34,446 bases of DNA from SIG575 sp964474295 (GCA_964474295.1 CAYYRN010000020.1:1-34446); one strand, 5' to 3'; positions 15,606 through 25,659 are shown, numbered from the stretch's first letter. The notes: a model not told the origin generated them from the letters alone. Program-made: numbers and translations.

Positions 15606-18600
15606 TATTGTTTTGGACGCTCCCGAAAAAAGTCCGAAAATGAAATCAACAATAAACCACGTTATCCATTGAAGAATTGTAAATTTAACCTCAACATTGC
15701 AAACGCAGGAAACTGATTTGCCGTCCTTATCGGTCACGGTGCATACAATTTGCGTACTTCCTTTTGTTTTCGCCGTAACAACACCGTCCTCGCTGACCGT
15801 TGCAATCGACGTGTCGAGCGATTCGTAAGTCACCGTGTATTGAGGTGTTCCGTCAAACTCGATTATCGGGGAAAGTGTGACGGTTTCATCTTTCTTCATT
15901 GAAATATCATCGAGTGACACGGAAATGAGCCTGCTCAAGGAATCTGTGTAATCGGCAACATATGTGTCGCCGCAATGCTCACACACATATGTTGTGTAGC
16001 CTTGCGAAGTATATGTCGGCGGAGTAACAGTGGCTTTATAATTGTGCTTTATGGGGTTAATTTTTTCCGTTTTTGTATGTCCCTCAACACTTTCGTCACA
16101 TACGGAGCAGGTACATTTTCTTTCGCCCGCTTTTTCACATTCCGCTTCTATCGTTACTGTCCATTCGCCGTAAAGATGTCCTGCTGCGGAAACCTTGTCG
16201 CCCACATATGAATACGGACAGTTTTTACAGGTGTAGGTTGTGTATCCCTCATCCACACAGGTGGGTGCTGTTACGGTTTGCGTGTAGGAGTGACCTGCCG
16301 CAGGAACCTTTCCCCACTGTATATGACCTTCCGTAGAAGCCGAGCAAACCTTACATTCTCTGTGCTTTACGCCTTCAGCCGTACACGTTTCATCAACATC
16401 TATTATCCAATTATCTTCATATTGATGACCTTTTGCTGGAACTATATTCCTATCCTCATACTCTCCGCAAATGGAGCAAGTGTATCTTGTACAGCCTTGC
16501 GTTACACAGGATGCTTCGATTATCGTTCCGTCGTCGTAGCTGTGTCCTCCGTTTTCGACCTCAAACACAAGCTTTAACGTATAAGTTGCGTCACCTAAAG
16601 TAATTTCGGTTTCGGTTTTGTTGCCCGCTTTATGCCAATCGTTAAATGAAAGCACATATTTTCCGTCAGCTTGGGTAATTGACGTATCACTCGTTTTGAT
16701 AACGATTTTCTGTTTTGACACCGTTTCTTCGCTGATTTCGATTTTGTCCGTACCCTTTGCCGCAGTGACGGTAATTACAANNNNNNNNNNNNNNNNNNNN
16801 NNNNNNNNNNNNNNNNNNNNNNNNNNNNNNNNNNNNNNNNNNNNNNNNNNNNNNNNNNNNNNNNNNNNNNNNNNNNNNNNTCTTCGCTGATTTCGATTTT
16901 GTCCGTACCCTTTGCCGCAGTGACGGTAATTACAATGCCGTCAGCCTCAGCCTTTGCACCGACAACAGTTAAATCATTTGCAAGTGCCGCCGCAGCCTCC
17001 GTATCGCTGACGTTCTCAAATATAATTTTTGCCGAAGTGAGCTTCTCGTTGCCGCTTTCGATTGTAACCTTTTTCCACTTTGTCTGTGTTGAGGAAAATG
17101 TTACGCTTTCGATTGAAGTACATCCTTCAAATGCGGATGCTTCGATTTTTGTAACGCTTTCGGGAATTTTAACGGTTTTAACATTTTTGCAGCCGTAAAA
17201 AGCCCCTGCTCCGATTGTCGTTATGCCGTCCGGTATTTCAAGGTTTTCTCCCGCTTTTGACGTCGGGCAGTAAAGTAATACGGTTTTGTTTTTGTTGTAA
17301 AGGATTCCGTTTTCGTCAGAACAGAAGTTTTCGTTGCCGACAGCTTCGATAAAATTAATTTTCGACCCTGCAAATGCAAGCTGACCTATTGCCGACACGC
17401 TTGACGGAATGATAAGCTTTTCGATTTTTTCATTTCCTTTGAAAGCCTTGCTGCCGATAGCCGTTACATTGTATCCGCTGATTGTTTCGGGAATTTTAAC
17501 TACCCCGCTGAGAGAAGCATTGCAGCCGATAACCGTAACTTCGTTGTTGACGATAGAAATTTCATATTCCCTTTGCTGACAGCTTGAGCAAACATTGTTG
17601 CTGAAAGAGTGTCCCGCTGCGGGATAAGTGACCGTTTCTTCATGACCGCAGGAGCATTTTTGCGTTTTATATCCGTCTTCTGTGCAGGTAGCTGATTTTT
17701 CCGAAACCGTTACCATAGAATGAATGTGAACATATTTCTTTTCTGCCGATGTAATGCTTTCGTTGTTCCTGCCGATGACAACGTTTTTCCATTCTTCTTC
17801 ACTCACACCGCAGTTAACATTCTTAATTCCCGTGCAGCCCGAAAAAGCCGAATCACCGATAACCTCAAGTCCCTTGGGGAAAGTGACGGATGTCAATTCG
17901 GAGCGTGAAGCGAAAGCGTAATCGGCAATTATTTTTGTGCCGTCCTTTACTTTATATTCGCCCTTTACTCCGCTGCCGGCTTCTATCAGGAAATTGCCAA
18001 TGTACAAAACACCGTCTTCCCAATTTGAAGATTTGTTGTAATAACCCGTCTTGTAAAAAGCACAGCTTCCTATATCTTTTACGGTATCGGGGATTGCAAC
18101 GGATGTAATCTTTTCACAGTTTTCAAACGCACTGTCGGCAATTGCGTTAACGTTATATCCCTCTAACTTTGAAGGAATTATCACTGCACCGCCGATGCCG
18201 TTGTAGGCTGTGATTTTTGCGTTTGTTCCGTCTGTTGTGAAAACGTATTCCTTTGTCGAGCATTTTGTGCAGATATTGTCTTTAAAGCTGTGGCCCGTAG
18301 GAGGAATTGTTTCCGTATAAGAACTTCCGCAATCGCACTTATATGTTCTTACGCCGCTTGTTGTACAGCCGGCTTTTGTTGTTACACTCGGCGTGTATGA
18401 ATGTTCATGCTCTTTGCCCTGGGCATATGTAATTTTCGCCGCTGTAAGAAAGCCGTTGTTTGCACCTATCGTTATGCTTTTCCACTCTTCCTCAGAGCCT
18501 AAGTAATTAACATCGGTTATGCCGGTACAACTGTAGAAAGCGGATGCGCCTATTGTTTTAACATCTCGGCTTACGGTAAGTGTTTTTAAGTTGACCGCCC

Positions 18601-19480
18601 TTGAAAAAGCAAGCACGTCTATTTCGGTTACTCCGTCGGGAATCGTAAAAGCTGTTCTTACATTTCCCGCAGGATATTTTATTATTTTATTTTTGGCTTT
18701 GTTATAAAGCACACCGTTTTCATCGCTGCAATAAACAGTGTTGTCGGTGCCTACGCTGATACCTGTAAGTGCCGAACAGTCTTCAAACGCATCTTTGCCT
18801 ATTGAAGTCACACCCTTGCCGATAATTACGCTTTCAAGCTTTCTGCTTCCCGAAAAAGCGTTCATACCGATTGAAACAACGTTGTCGCCCATAACAATTG
18901 TTTTAACGTTTTTGCTTGCCGCAAAGGTGCTGTCGGCAATTGTTTTAACATTTTCCGCCACCGTGTATATTGTTGCGGAGTTTGACGCAGGGTAAAGAAG
19001 CAATTCGGTTTTTGCTTTGTTGTAAAGCACACCCGTCTCGTCACTTGTGTAAGCGGTATTGTCTGATGATACCTCGATTTTTTCCAAAGAAGTACAATTT
19101 GCAAAAACATTGTTTCCTATGCTTTTTACACCTTTGCCTATCTTAACCGATGAAAGTGCCGTACATTCCGAAAAAGCATAATGACCGATTGATTCAACAC
19201 TGTCGGGAATCACAATGCTCTTTATGCTTTCACATTCGGCAAAAGCGTAAAGGCTGATTGCCGTAACTGTGCAGTCACCGAGCGTTTCGGGAATAACGAC
19301 CTCTCCCGACGCTTTCGTTTCACAGCCGATTATTGTCGCTTTGCCGTCATTGACGGAGTACATAAGCACACCTTCGGTTGCGGCACTTGCCGTAAACATT
19401 CCCATGGGGAACATACCGAGCAACATTACAGCCGCAAGCAAAACAGACAAAAATTTTAACTTTCTGCTTTTTACTGCCAT
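15600..19480 (-). CDS. secreted BspA-like LRR_5 / Big_2 surface protein, split by a false gap
   Basis: This is a large cell-surface protein, probably adhesive. It has a signal peptide (charged start, hydrophobic core, ending TASAA), then many LRR_5 repeats of the type SIKSIVIPDSVESIGHYAF. Cys/His repeats with CxC or CxxC pairs follow: two among the LRRs and five in tandem in the C-terminal third. Then comes a Big_2-like Ig fold (TSIATVSEDGVVTAKTKGS) and a hydrophobic C-terminal tail. The 100 N at 16781 interrupt it, but a 55-base duplicate flanks the gap in the same frame. With one copy removed, a single open frame of 1241 residues results. GAGGAGG precedes the ATG at 19480. Confidence 0.9.
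16726..16780. repeat. 55-base overlap copy, left of gap
   Basis: Identical over 55 bases to 16881-16935, on the other side of the N run. Both copies keep the same reading frame. It is best read as an unmerged contig overlap, not a biological repeat. Confidence 0.9.
16781..16880. other. assembly gap of 100 N, likely artefactual
   Basis: A run of exactly 100 N. Since both flanks share 55 bases, the true gap size is probably negative and no sequence is missing. Confidence 0.9.
16881..16935. repeat. 55-base overlap copy, right of gap
   Basis: Second copy of the 55 bases at 16726-16780; see there. Confidence 0.9.
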
Positions 19481-19517
19481 TTAAACTTCCTCCTCAAAGG
19501 TAATTTTTTACAAGTAC

Positions 19518-19546
19518 AGTATAACACTTTGCTCTTGCGTATTCAA
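19518..19546 (-). promoter_or_regulatory. promoter of the BspA-like gene
   Basis: On the minus strand TTGAAT (19546-19541) and TATACT (19523-19518) are separated by 17 bases, about 38 bases before the start codon. Confidence 0.8.
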
Positions 19547-19602
19547 TAATAAATTATATTTAAAAAATAAAAAAACATTAAAATTAATATCTTTTTTTGA
19601 TA

Positions 19603-19631
19603 TTGACAAAAATTTGATTAGACGATACAAT
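19603..19631 (+). promoter_or_regulatory. promoter of the beta-helix gene
   Basis: TTGACA (19603-19608) and TACAAT (19626-19631) are separated by 17 bases. It is divergent from the surface-protein promoter. Confidence 0.82.
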
Positions 19632-19665
19632 CAAGATAAAAATTCAGCAAAGAAAAGGAATGAAT

Positions 19666-21333
19666 ATGAACGAGCTAAGCAGACTGTTTACCGCCGTAAA
19701 AGACGGTGACACGGTTTTTCTTGAAAAAGAAAAAGTTTATGATGTACGAAGTGACGATTCGTTTGACCTTGAGGGGTATTATTGCTCCAATACGGCAACA
19801 AAACGTGAAAATCCGAACGGGTCAAGAAAAGCCGCAATATATTTGAAAGAGAAAAAAGACATTACGATTGACGGGAACGGTGCGAGCATAACCGTACACG
19901 GGAAAATGACTCCGTTTTTATTTGATAAGTGTCAAAACATTACCGTTAAAAATTTAACCGTTGACTATGCTGTTCCGACAATGACGGAATTTAAAATTCT
20001 TGCAAACAATAACGGCATATGCGTTATTGAAATAAACCGTGACTGCCTTTTTGAGACAAAAAGACACAACTTAATTTGGCTGGGAGAGAATGACCTTTGC
20101 GGGAAACCCTACTGGAAAGAAAAACACAATTCTTCCAAAAGATTTTCAAAGCTTTTTGATCCCGAAACCGAGTTGAGCCGTGATTTTGACTGTAAAAAAT
20201 TAACAATAAAAAAAGCAGAACGGATAAATTCAAACACACTCAAATTAAGTTTAAAAAACAAATCTCTCAATTTACCGCCAAACAGCATTGTGCAAACACG
20301 AAACATAGTGCGTGATCAAACAGGCGGATTGTTTCAGCGATGCACAAATCTGATTTTTGAAAACTTGCGGATAAAATTTATGCACGGTTTGGGAATGGTT
20401 TCGCAATTTTGTGAAAACGTCACATACAAAAATTGTGATTTTACACCCAAAGACGGTCGAACCATCGCCAGCACTGCCGACTTTTTTCAATTTTCCGGAT
20501 GCAAAGGACAATTACTCCTTGACAACTGCAAAGCCTGCGGCGCTCACGATGACTTTGTGAACGTACACGGAACACACTTACAAATTATAAAGAAAAGAAA
20601 AAAGGATAAAAGCATCGTTTTGCGTTTTATCCACAAAGAAACTTGGGGTTTTCAAGCTTTTGAAAAAGGCGACAAAATCGAATTTATAAAATGGGACACT
20701 TTGATTCCCTATTACTCGGCAACCGTTGTAAAATACAAGCGGCTCAACGATACTGATTGCCGCATCTTTCTTGACAGGGATATTCCCGATATCGAACTGA
20801 AAAAGGATGTTGTCGAAAACGCGATCTGTACTCCGAACCTGCATATCAAAAATTGCACTTTCGGTTATACCTCCGGCAGAGGTATCCTTTGCACCACAAG
20901 AGGAAAAGTTTTGATTGAGAACAATGTGTTTGAAAAGCTCTCCGGCCCTGCCCTGCTTATTGAAGATGATTGCAATTTTTGGTTTGAATCGGGATATACA
21001 AAAGATGTTGTCTTTAAAAATAATAAAATTATTTTTTGTGATTATTCGTCGGGAAAAGAAAATTCATTTTCCATTCGATGCACTCCGAAAGTTATGAACA
21101 AAGACTCAAATAAATTTGTTCACGGTAAGCTTAAAATTTGCGGAAACACTTTTAAAAGAGCATACGGCAATGAACACCGCTTTTTGTTTGAATATATAAA
21201 CAGTGTTGAAATTTCGGATAATTTTTTCGACAACGCATATACGGTGAAAAACAAGTGTGTAGGAAAAACGGAAGAAAAAAATAATGCAATTCTAAAATCC
21301 CCCGACATTACTCCGTCAAATTGTGAAAATTAA
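19666..21333 (+). CDS. right-handed beta-helix protein, GH110-like glycosidase
   Basis: This protein of 555 residues has the repeating turns of a parallel beta-helix (ITIDGNGASITVHG, ITVKNLTVDYA, LHIKNCTFGYTSGRGI). The central segment FFQFSGCKGQLLL with HDDFVNVHGTHLQI (His-Asp-Asp at about residues 294-296) and WGFQAFEKGDKIEFI resemble the GH110 alpha-galactosidase family as I remember it. In that family an Asp pair is proposed as catalytic. There is no signal peptide, so it should act in the cytoplasm on imported oligosaccharides. ATG 19666 has better spacing from AAAAGG than ATG 19660. The family link is from memory, not a search. Confidence 0.72.
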   Translation: MNELSRLFTAVKDGDTVFLEKEKVYDVRSDDSFDLEGYYCSNTATKRENPNGSRKAAIYLKEKKDITIDGNGASITVHGKMTPFLFDKCQNITVKNLTVDYAVPTMTEFKILANNNGICVIEINRDCLFETKRHNLIWLGENDLCGKPYWKEKHNSSKRFSKLFDPETELSRDFDCKKLTIKKAERINSNTLKLSLKNKSLNLPPNSIVQTRNIVRDQTGGLFQRCTNLIFENLRIKFMHGLGMVSQFCENVTYKNCDFTPKDGRTIASTADFFQFSGCKGQLLLDNCKACGAHDDFVNVHGTHLQIIKKRKKDKSIVLRFIHKETWGFQAFEKGDKIEFIKWDTLIPYYSATVVKYKRLNDTDCRIFLDRDIPDIELKKDVVENAICTPNLHIKNCTFGYTSGRGILCTTRGKVLIENNVFEKLSGPALLIEDDCNFWFESGYTKDVVFKNNKIIFCDYSSGKENSFSIRCTPKVMNKDSNKFVHGKLKICGNTFKRAYGNEHRFLFEYINSVEISDNFFDNAYTVKNKCVGKTEEKNNAILKSPDITPSNCEN

Positions 21334-21419
21334 AATGGTTTTTTCGGCTTTATCACTCTTTTTGTCTTCGGTGTAATAAAATTTCAATTTGGTATATTAA
21401 ACAAAACATCACAAATAAG

Positions 21420-21448
21420 TTGACGAAATTTGAAAAATATGTTAAACT
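21420..21448 (+). promoter_or_regulatory. probable promoter of the PHP gene
   Basis: TTGACG (21420-21425) and TAAACT (21443-21448) are separated by 17 bases. The -35 is strong, the -10 weak. No terminator is seen between the beta-helix stop and this site. Confidence 0.55.
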
Positions 21449-21487
21449 GTAAGATACTAAAATAACGTTCCGATAGGAGGAATAGAT

Positions 21488-23020
21488 GTGAAATTTAAAA
21501 AATTTATGGCAGTTTTGCTGAGTGCCACAACTCTTTTTGCCGTTTCACCGATGACTTTGGCGGCTGACACGGAAGATGTTGATTACACAATCAGCAATCC
21601 CTATGACGGTGTTGACTTTGACACTTACAATGTTTACAAAGCCGACCTCCACTCACACACAACATTCAGTGACGGTAAAAACACCCTCCCCGAAATGGCG
21701 GAAAGACATTACGAATTAGGGTTTGACATTTATGCCGTTACAGACCACAGCACAACTTTTTACGGTTACACTTCAACAAACCACGTACCCGCTATGAAGG
21801 TTATGAGCATTTTCAGAAACAAAATTCTTTGCGATGATGCACTTTCTCCCGAAGGTATTGCCGCAAACGGAAATGCTTATAAAATCATCACTTCTGCCGC
21901 AGGTGACGAGTATTATTCGCAAACTCTTTCCGGCAGTAAAGAAGGTCAGCAGATGCTCGCCGTTCCTTACGGAAACGAGCAAAACGGCACATCCTTCAAC
22001 AACGCTCACGTCAACACTTGGTTTGTTGATTACGGCAACGGACGTCTCGGCGGCACAAGCGATTACAAATCGGTTATAAGTGCCATTGACAAGCTCGACG
22101 GTGTTTGTGTTATCAACCATCCCGGCGAATACTCCGACGCAAGAGACGAAATCTACACAGCAGACGCTTACAACAAGGATGACGCTGTTTACAATTACAA
22201 AATCAAAAAGTTTGAAAAGCTTCTTCTTGATTACGATGCTTGCATAGGTATTGATGTCAACAGCAAGGGTGATGCAAGAACACGCTTTGACAGAAAGCTT
22301 TGGGACACTATGCTTCAAGACCTGCTTCCTCTCGGCAGAAATGTTTTCGCAATCGCTTCAACCGATGCACACAACGTTGATATTGTCGATTCGGGTTACA
22401 CTATGCATTATATGCCCGCCAACACCTCGGAAAACCTCAAGAAAAATCTTCTGAACGGTGAGTTTTTCGCAGCAAGTAAATATGTCGGAAACTATGATGA
22501 GCTTGTAACACTCAGAGATGAGCTTAAAGCCCTCGGCACTTCCGATGCTCTTGCAATGGCTACGGAGCTTGACGGCATAATAGAGCAAAGTGCTTCCGAA
22601 ATGGCTAACGGCGGTAAAGGTCAGAAGTATTATGCACCGACAGACGCTGCTTCTCCCCTTTTCACAAACGTTAAAGTTGATGACGTAAACGACACGATAA
22701 CTCTTGAAGCCGAAAACGCTCTTATCGTACATTGGATTGCTAACGGCAAGGTTATCCACGTCGGCAACACAATTGACCTTGACGATTATTCGGACGAAAT
22801 CGGAAACTATGTAAGAGCAGAAGCATACGGTGTGGGCGGCGTTATTTACACACAGCCTTTTGCACTTGATTATGACGGCGTTCCGACAAGTGACAGCTTC
22901 GGCAAATTCTTCGATTGGGGCGGAATCGTTTCCGCTATTTGCGATACACTTATAAAAGTTGTTGTTGCAATTCTTCCCGTTAACGCTTTGGCAAGCTTCC
23001 TTGCAAAGGTAATGCTCTAA
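21488..23020 (+). CDS. secreted PHP-domain metal-dependent hydrolase
   Basis: This protein of 510 residues has a clear signal peptide (lysines, then AVLLSATTLFAVSP, cleavage near residue 25), so it is exported. The PHP phosphoesterase fold follows: DLHSHTTFSDG (His55, His57), AVTDHSTT (Asp86, His87), INHPGEYSD (His211) and STDAHNVD (Asp293, His295), so the metal ligands are intact. The last 35 residues are hydrophobic and could anchor it. PHP domains usually occur in polymerases and in cytoplasmic phosphatases. A few exported ones are annotated only as PHP proteins, and the substrate is unknown. The start is GTG 21488, 7 bases after AGGAGG. Confidence 0.85.
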   Translation: MKFKKFMAVLLSATTLFAVSPMTLAADTEDVDYTISNPYDGVDFDTYNVYKADLHSHTTFSDGKNTLPEMAERHYELGFDIYAVTDHSTTFYGYTSTNHVPAMKVMSIFRNKILCDDALSPEGIAANGNAYKIITSAAGDEYYSQTLSGSKEGQQMLAVPYGNEQNGTSFNNAHVNTWFVDYGNGRLGGTSDYKSVISAIDKLDGVCVINHPGEYSDARDEIYTADAYNKDDAVYNYKIKKFEKLLLDYDACIGIDVNSKGDARTRFDRKLWDTMLQDLLPLGRNVFAIASTDAHNVDIVDSGYTMHYMPANTSENLKKNLLNGEFFAASKYVGNYDELVTLRDELKALGTSDALAMATELDGIIEQSASEMANGGKGQKYYAPTDAASPLFTNVKVDDVNDTITLEAENALIVHWIANGKVIHVGNTIDLDDYSDEIGNYVRAEAYGVGGVIYTQPFALDYDGVPTSDSFGKFFDWGGIVSAICDTLIKVVVAILPVNALASFLAKVML

Positions 23021-23046
23021 AAAATAATATCAAGTCCTAATAAGCG

Positions 23047-23085
23047 GAGCTGTAAAAAACGCAGGTTTTTTACAGCTCTTTTTAT
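23047..23085 (+). terminator. rho-independent terminator after the PHP gene
   Basis: A perfect 14-base stem, GAGCTGTAAAAAAC with GTTTTTTACAGCTC, around GCAG, followed by TTTTTATTT. It is the third and longest copy of the GCTGTAAAAA hairpin family. Confidence 0.93.
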
Positions 23086-23103
23086 TTATTCTTAAATTGA
23101 TGA

Positions 23104-23132
23104 TTGTTTTGCAAAAGTATTTGTGTTATACT
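23104..23132 (+). promoter_or_regulatory. promoter of the GH38 gene
   Basis: TTGTTT (23104-23109) and TATACT (23127-23132) are separated by 17 bases, 19 bases before the start codon. Confidence 0.65.
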
Positions 23133-23151
23133 TCTTTCAGAGGTGAGAAAA

Positions 23152-25131
23152 ATGAAAGAAATTTATTTATTGTGCAATGCACATTTAGATCCCGTTTGGC
23201 TGTGGCAAAGGCAAGAAGGTACGGCTGAGGCCATTTCAACTTTCCGTGTTGCGGCAAAGTTCTGCGAAGAATATGACGACTTTGTTTTTAACCATAACGA
23301 ATCGCTTTTGTATGAGTGGGTTGAGGAAAACGAGCCTGAACTGTTTGCCAAAATACAGAATTTGGTAAAAGAGGGCAAATGGAAAATTACAGGCGGCTGG
23401 TATTTGCAGCCTGACTGCATTATTCCGTCAGGCGAATCGATTATACGTCAAATCGAGGTCGGCAATAAATATTTTGAAGAAAAATTCGGAATAAAACCCG
23501 AAACCGCCGTCAACTACGATTCTTTCGGTCACGCACAGGGAATAGTCCAAATTCTCAAAAAATGCGGTTACAAGCACTACGTTTTTCACCGTCCTCACGG
23601 AATAAGTGAAGATGATGATTTTATTTGGAAAGGTTATGACGGCAGCGAGATAATCGGTCATATTTCGCAAAACGGATATAATTCGGCAAAAGGAAAAATT
23701 ATAGAAAGACTTGAAAGCACACTTGAACGTGTTCAGGACGGCCCCAATCTTTTACTCTGGGGTATCGGTGACCACGGCGGCGGGCCGTCGAAGGTTGACC
23801 TTGATGAGCTTAAAAATTATATGGAAACGCACAAGGATGTTTTAGTTAAACATTCTTCCTTTGAAGAATATTTCGGCAAAATCGAAAAATCAAAGCTTAA
23901 AACCGTCATCGATTCTTCTCTTATCCATTGTATGGTCGGCTGTTACACATCTATGGTGAGAATCAAACAACTTCACCGTGCGCTTGAAAACGAGTTAAAC
24001 ATTTGCGAAAAAATGATTGTCGCTTCCGGCATAGACTATGATAAAAAGGAGTTTTCCGAAGCCGTAAAAGCTCTGCTTTTCTGCGAATTTCACGATGTTC
24101 TTCCCGGCTCTATGATAAAAAGCGGCGAGGAAGATTCAATACGTCTAATCAATTACGGCAGAGAAGTTGCGGCAAAAATTTGTACGAAAGCTTTCTTTAA
24201 GCTTTGCAGCGGACAAAAAGAGGGTAAAATCGGTGAAATACCCGTGCTTGTGTTTAACCCCAACCCCTACACTGTCACGCAGGATATTGAGGTTGAATTT
24301 AACCTTGAAGACCAAAACCGCAACGAAAACGAGGTTACAACCGCAACGGTTTATGACGAGGACGGCAACATTTTGGCATCACAGAACGAGCAGGAAGAAA
24401 GCAACATAAATCTCGACTGGAGAAAACGCATTGTTTTCCGTGCCACACTCAAACCGATGTGCATCAACCGATTCGACTGCAAGCTTAACATAGTAAAGCT
24501 GCCTCGCAGACCCATAGAAGCCTGCGAAGAAACCGATTCAGCGTTTGTTTTCAAAAACGATAAGAGGGAAATACACATCAGCAAAGTGACCGGATTAATC
24601 GACAAATACACTTTTGACGGGTTTGATTATCTTGAAAGCGGAAGCTGTAAAATAAACGTTTACAAAGATAACGAAGACCCGTGGGGAATGACAGTTGACA
24701 GCTTCAATGATAAAAAAGGTGAATTTACGCTCCTCACAGACAGTGAAGCCAACAGCTTTAACGGATATTCCTGCGAAAATTTGAAAAATGTTAGAGTAAT
24801 CGAAAACGGAAATGTCAGATGCAAAATTCAAGCTACTTTCAAAAACGGAAATTCTTTTGCGGTTATCACTTACACCGTGCCGAAAAACGATTCTTACATT
24901 GACATTCACATCAAAACATTCATAAATGATGTAAACACAATGTACAAGCTTAATTTCGGCACGACATTCAAAAACCCGAAAGCGGTTTCTCAAATGCTTT
25001 TCGGCAAGGAAGAAATGGTAAAGGAAAGCAAGGAAGTTATGTGCCAAAAGTGGTGCGGACTTTTTGAAGGAAATCGTGGATTGGCTGTTTTAAACCGTGG
25101 AACCCACGCTTACAGTGCAAACGGCGGTGAC
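23152..25131 (+). CDS. GH38 alpha-mannosidase, 3' end lost in assembly gap
   Basis: This glycoside hydrolase family 38 enzyme cleaves alpha-linked mannose from glycans using a zinc ion. The first 660 residues are present and the rest is lost in the N run. The metal and nucleophile motifs are in place: NAHLDPVWLWQ (His11, Asp13), NYDSFGHAQG with the expected nucleophile Asp123, and FHDVLPGS. The beta-sandwich domain begins after about residue 370. There is no signal peptide, so it probably acts in the cytoplasm on imported oligomannosides. ATG 23152 follows AGAGGTGA. The open frame continues through the Ns to 25311, but that tail covers a terminator and is not coding. Confidence 0.92.
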
Positions 25132-25231
25132 NNNNNNNNNNNNNNNNNNNNNNNNNNNNNNNNNNNNNNNNNNNNNNNNNNNNNNNNNNNNNNNNNNNNN
25201 NNNNNNNNNNNNNNNNNNNNNNNNNNNNNNN
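25132..25231. other. assembly gap of 100 N
   Basis: A run of exactly 100 N, likely a placeholder of unknown true size. The flanks share no sequence, unlike the first gap. It removes the end of the GH38 gene and perhaps more. Confidence 0.9.
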
Positions 25232-25270
25232 AAAAAACAATCGAGGCTCACCGAACGATGAACCTCGATT
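25232..25270 (-). terminator. terminator of the ribosomal protein operon
   Basis: On the minus strand AATCGAGGTTCA pairs with TGAGCCTCGATT (one U-G pair) around an 8-base loop, followed by GTTTTTT running into the gap. It lies 47 bases after the rplQ stop. Confidence 0.88.
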
Positions 25271-25317
25271 TTCAGACTGTACACAGTCATTTTGTGTTAA
25301 CGTATCTTTAAGACAAC

Positions 25318-25659
25318 TTAGATAAGTTCGATGATGCACATTTCGGCTGCATCACCACGGCGAGGGCCGGTCTTGATAATACGGCAATAGCCGCCGTTTA
25401 CTTCTTTGTATTTAGGAGCAACTTCATCAAACAATTTCTTAGCAACATCTTCTTTTGTAAGATATGCCAATACTTGACGTTTTGATGCAAGAGAACCGTC
25501 TTTAGCGACTGTGATCATTTTCTCAGCCATAGAACGAACCTCTTTTGCTCTTGTAACGGTGGTTTCAATTCTGCCGTTCTCGATAAGATATGTTACCATT
25601 GCTCTGAGCATTGCTTTACGATGATCGCTTGCTCTGCCGAGTTTTCTGGTACCTGGCAT
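25318..25659 (-). CDS. rplQ: 50S ribosomal protein L17
   Basis: L17 sits near the peptide exit tunnel of the large subunit. The start MPGTRKLGRASDHRKAMLRA is the classic N-terminus, and 113 residues is normal for Bacillota. It is the last gene of the operon, 14 bases after rpoA and just before the terminator, as in other clostridia. Confidence 0.97.
   Translation of the reverse strand: MPGTRKLGRASDHRKAMLRAMVTYLIENGRIETTVTRAKEVRSMAEKMITVAKDGSLASKRQVLAYLTKEDVAKKLFDEVAPKYKEVNGGYCRIIKTGPRRGDAAEMCIIELI

Noticed and set aside
16618..19484. Open frames on the plus strand within the BspA-like gene
   Set aside because: They mirror the repeated LRR coding sequence and carry no recognisable domain.
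25232..25311. Coding end of the GH38 gene after the gap
   Set aside because: The frame there is only open by chance through the Ns and covers the operon terminator of the opposite strand.
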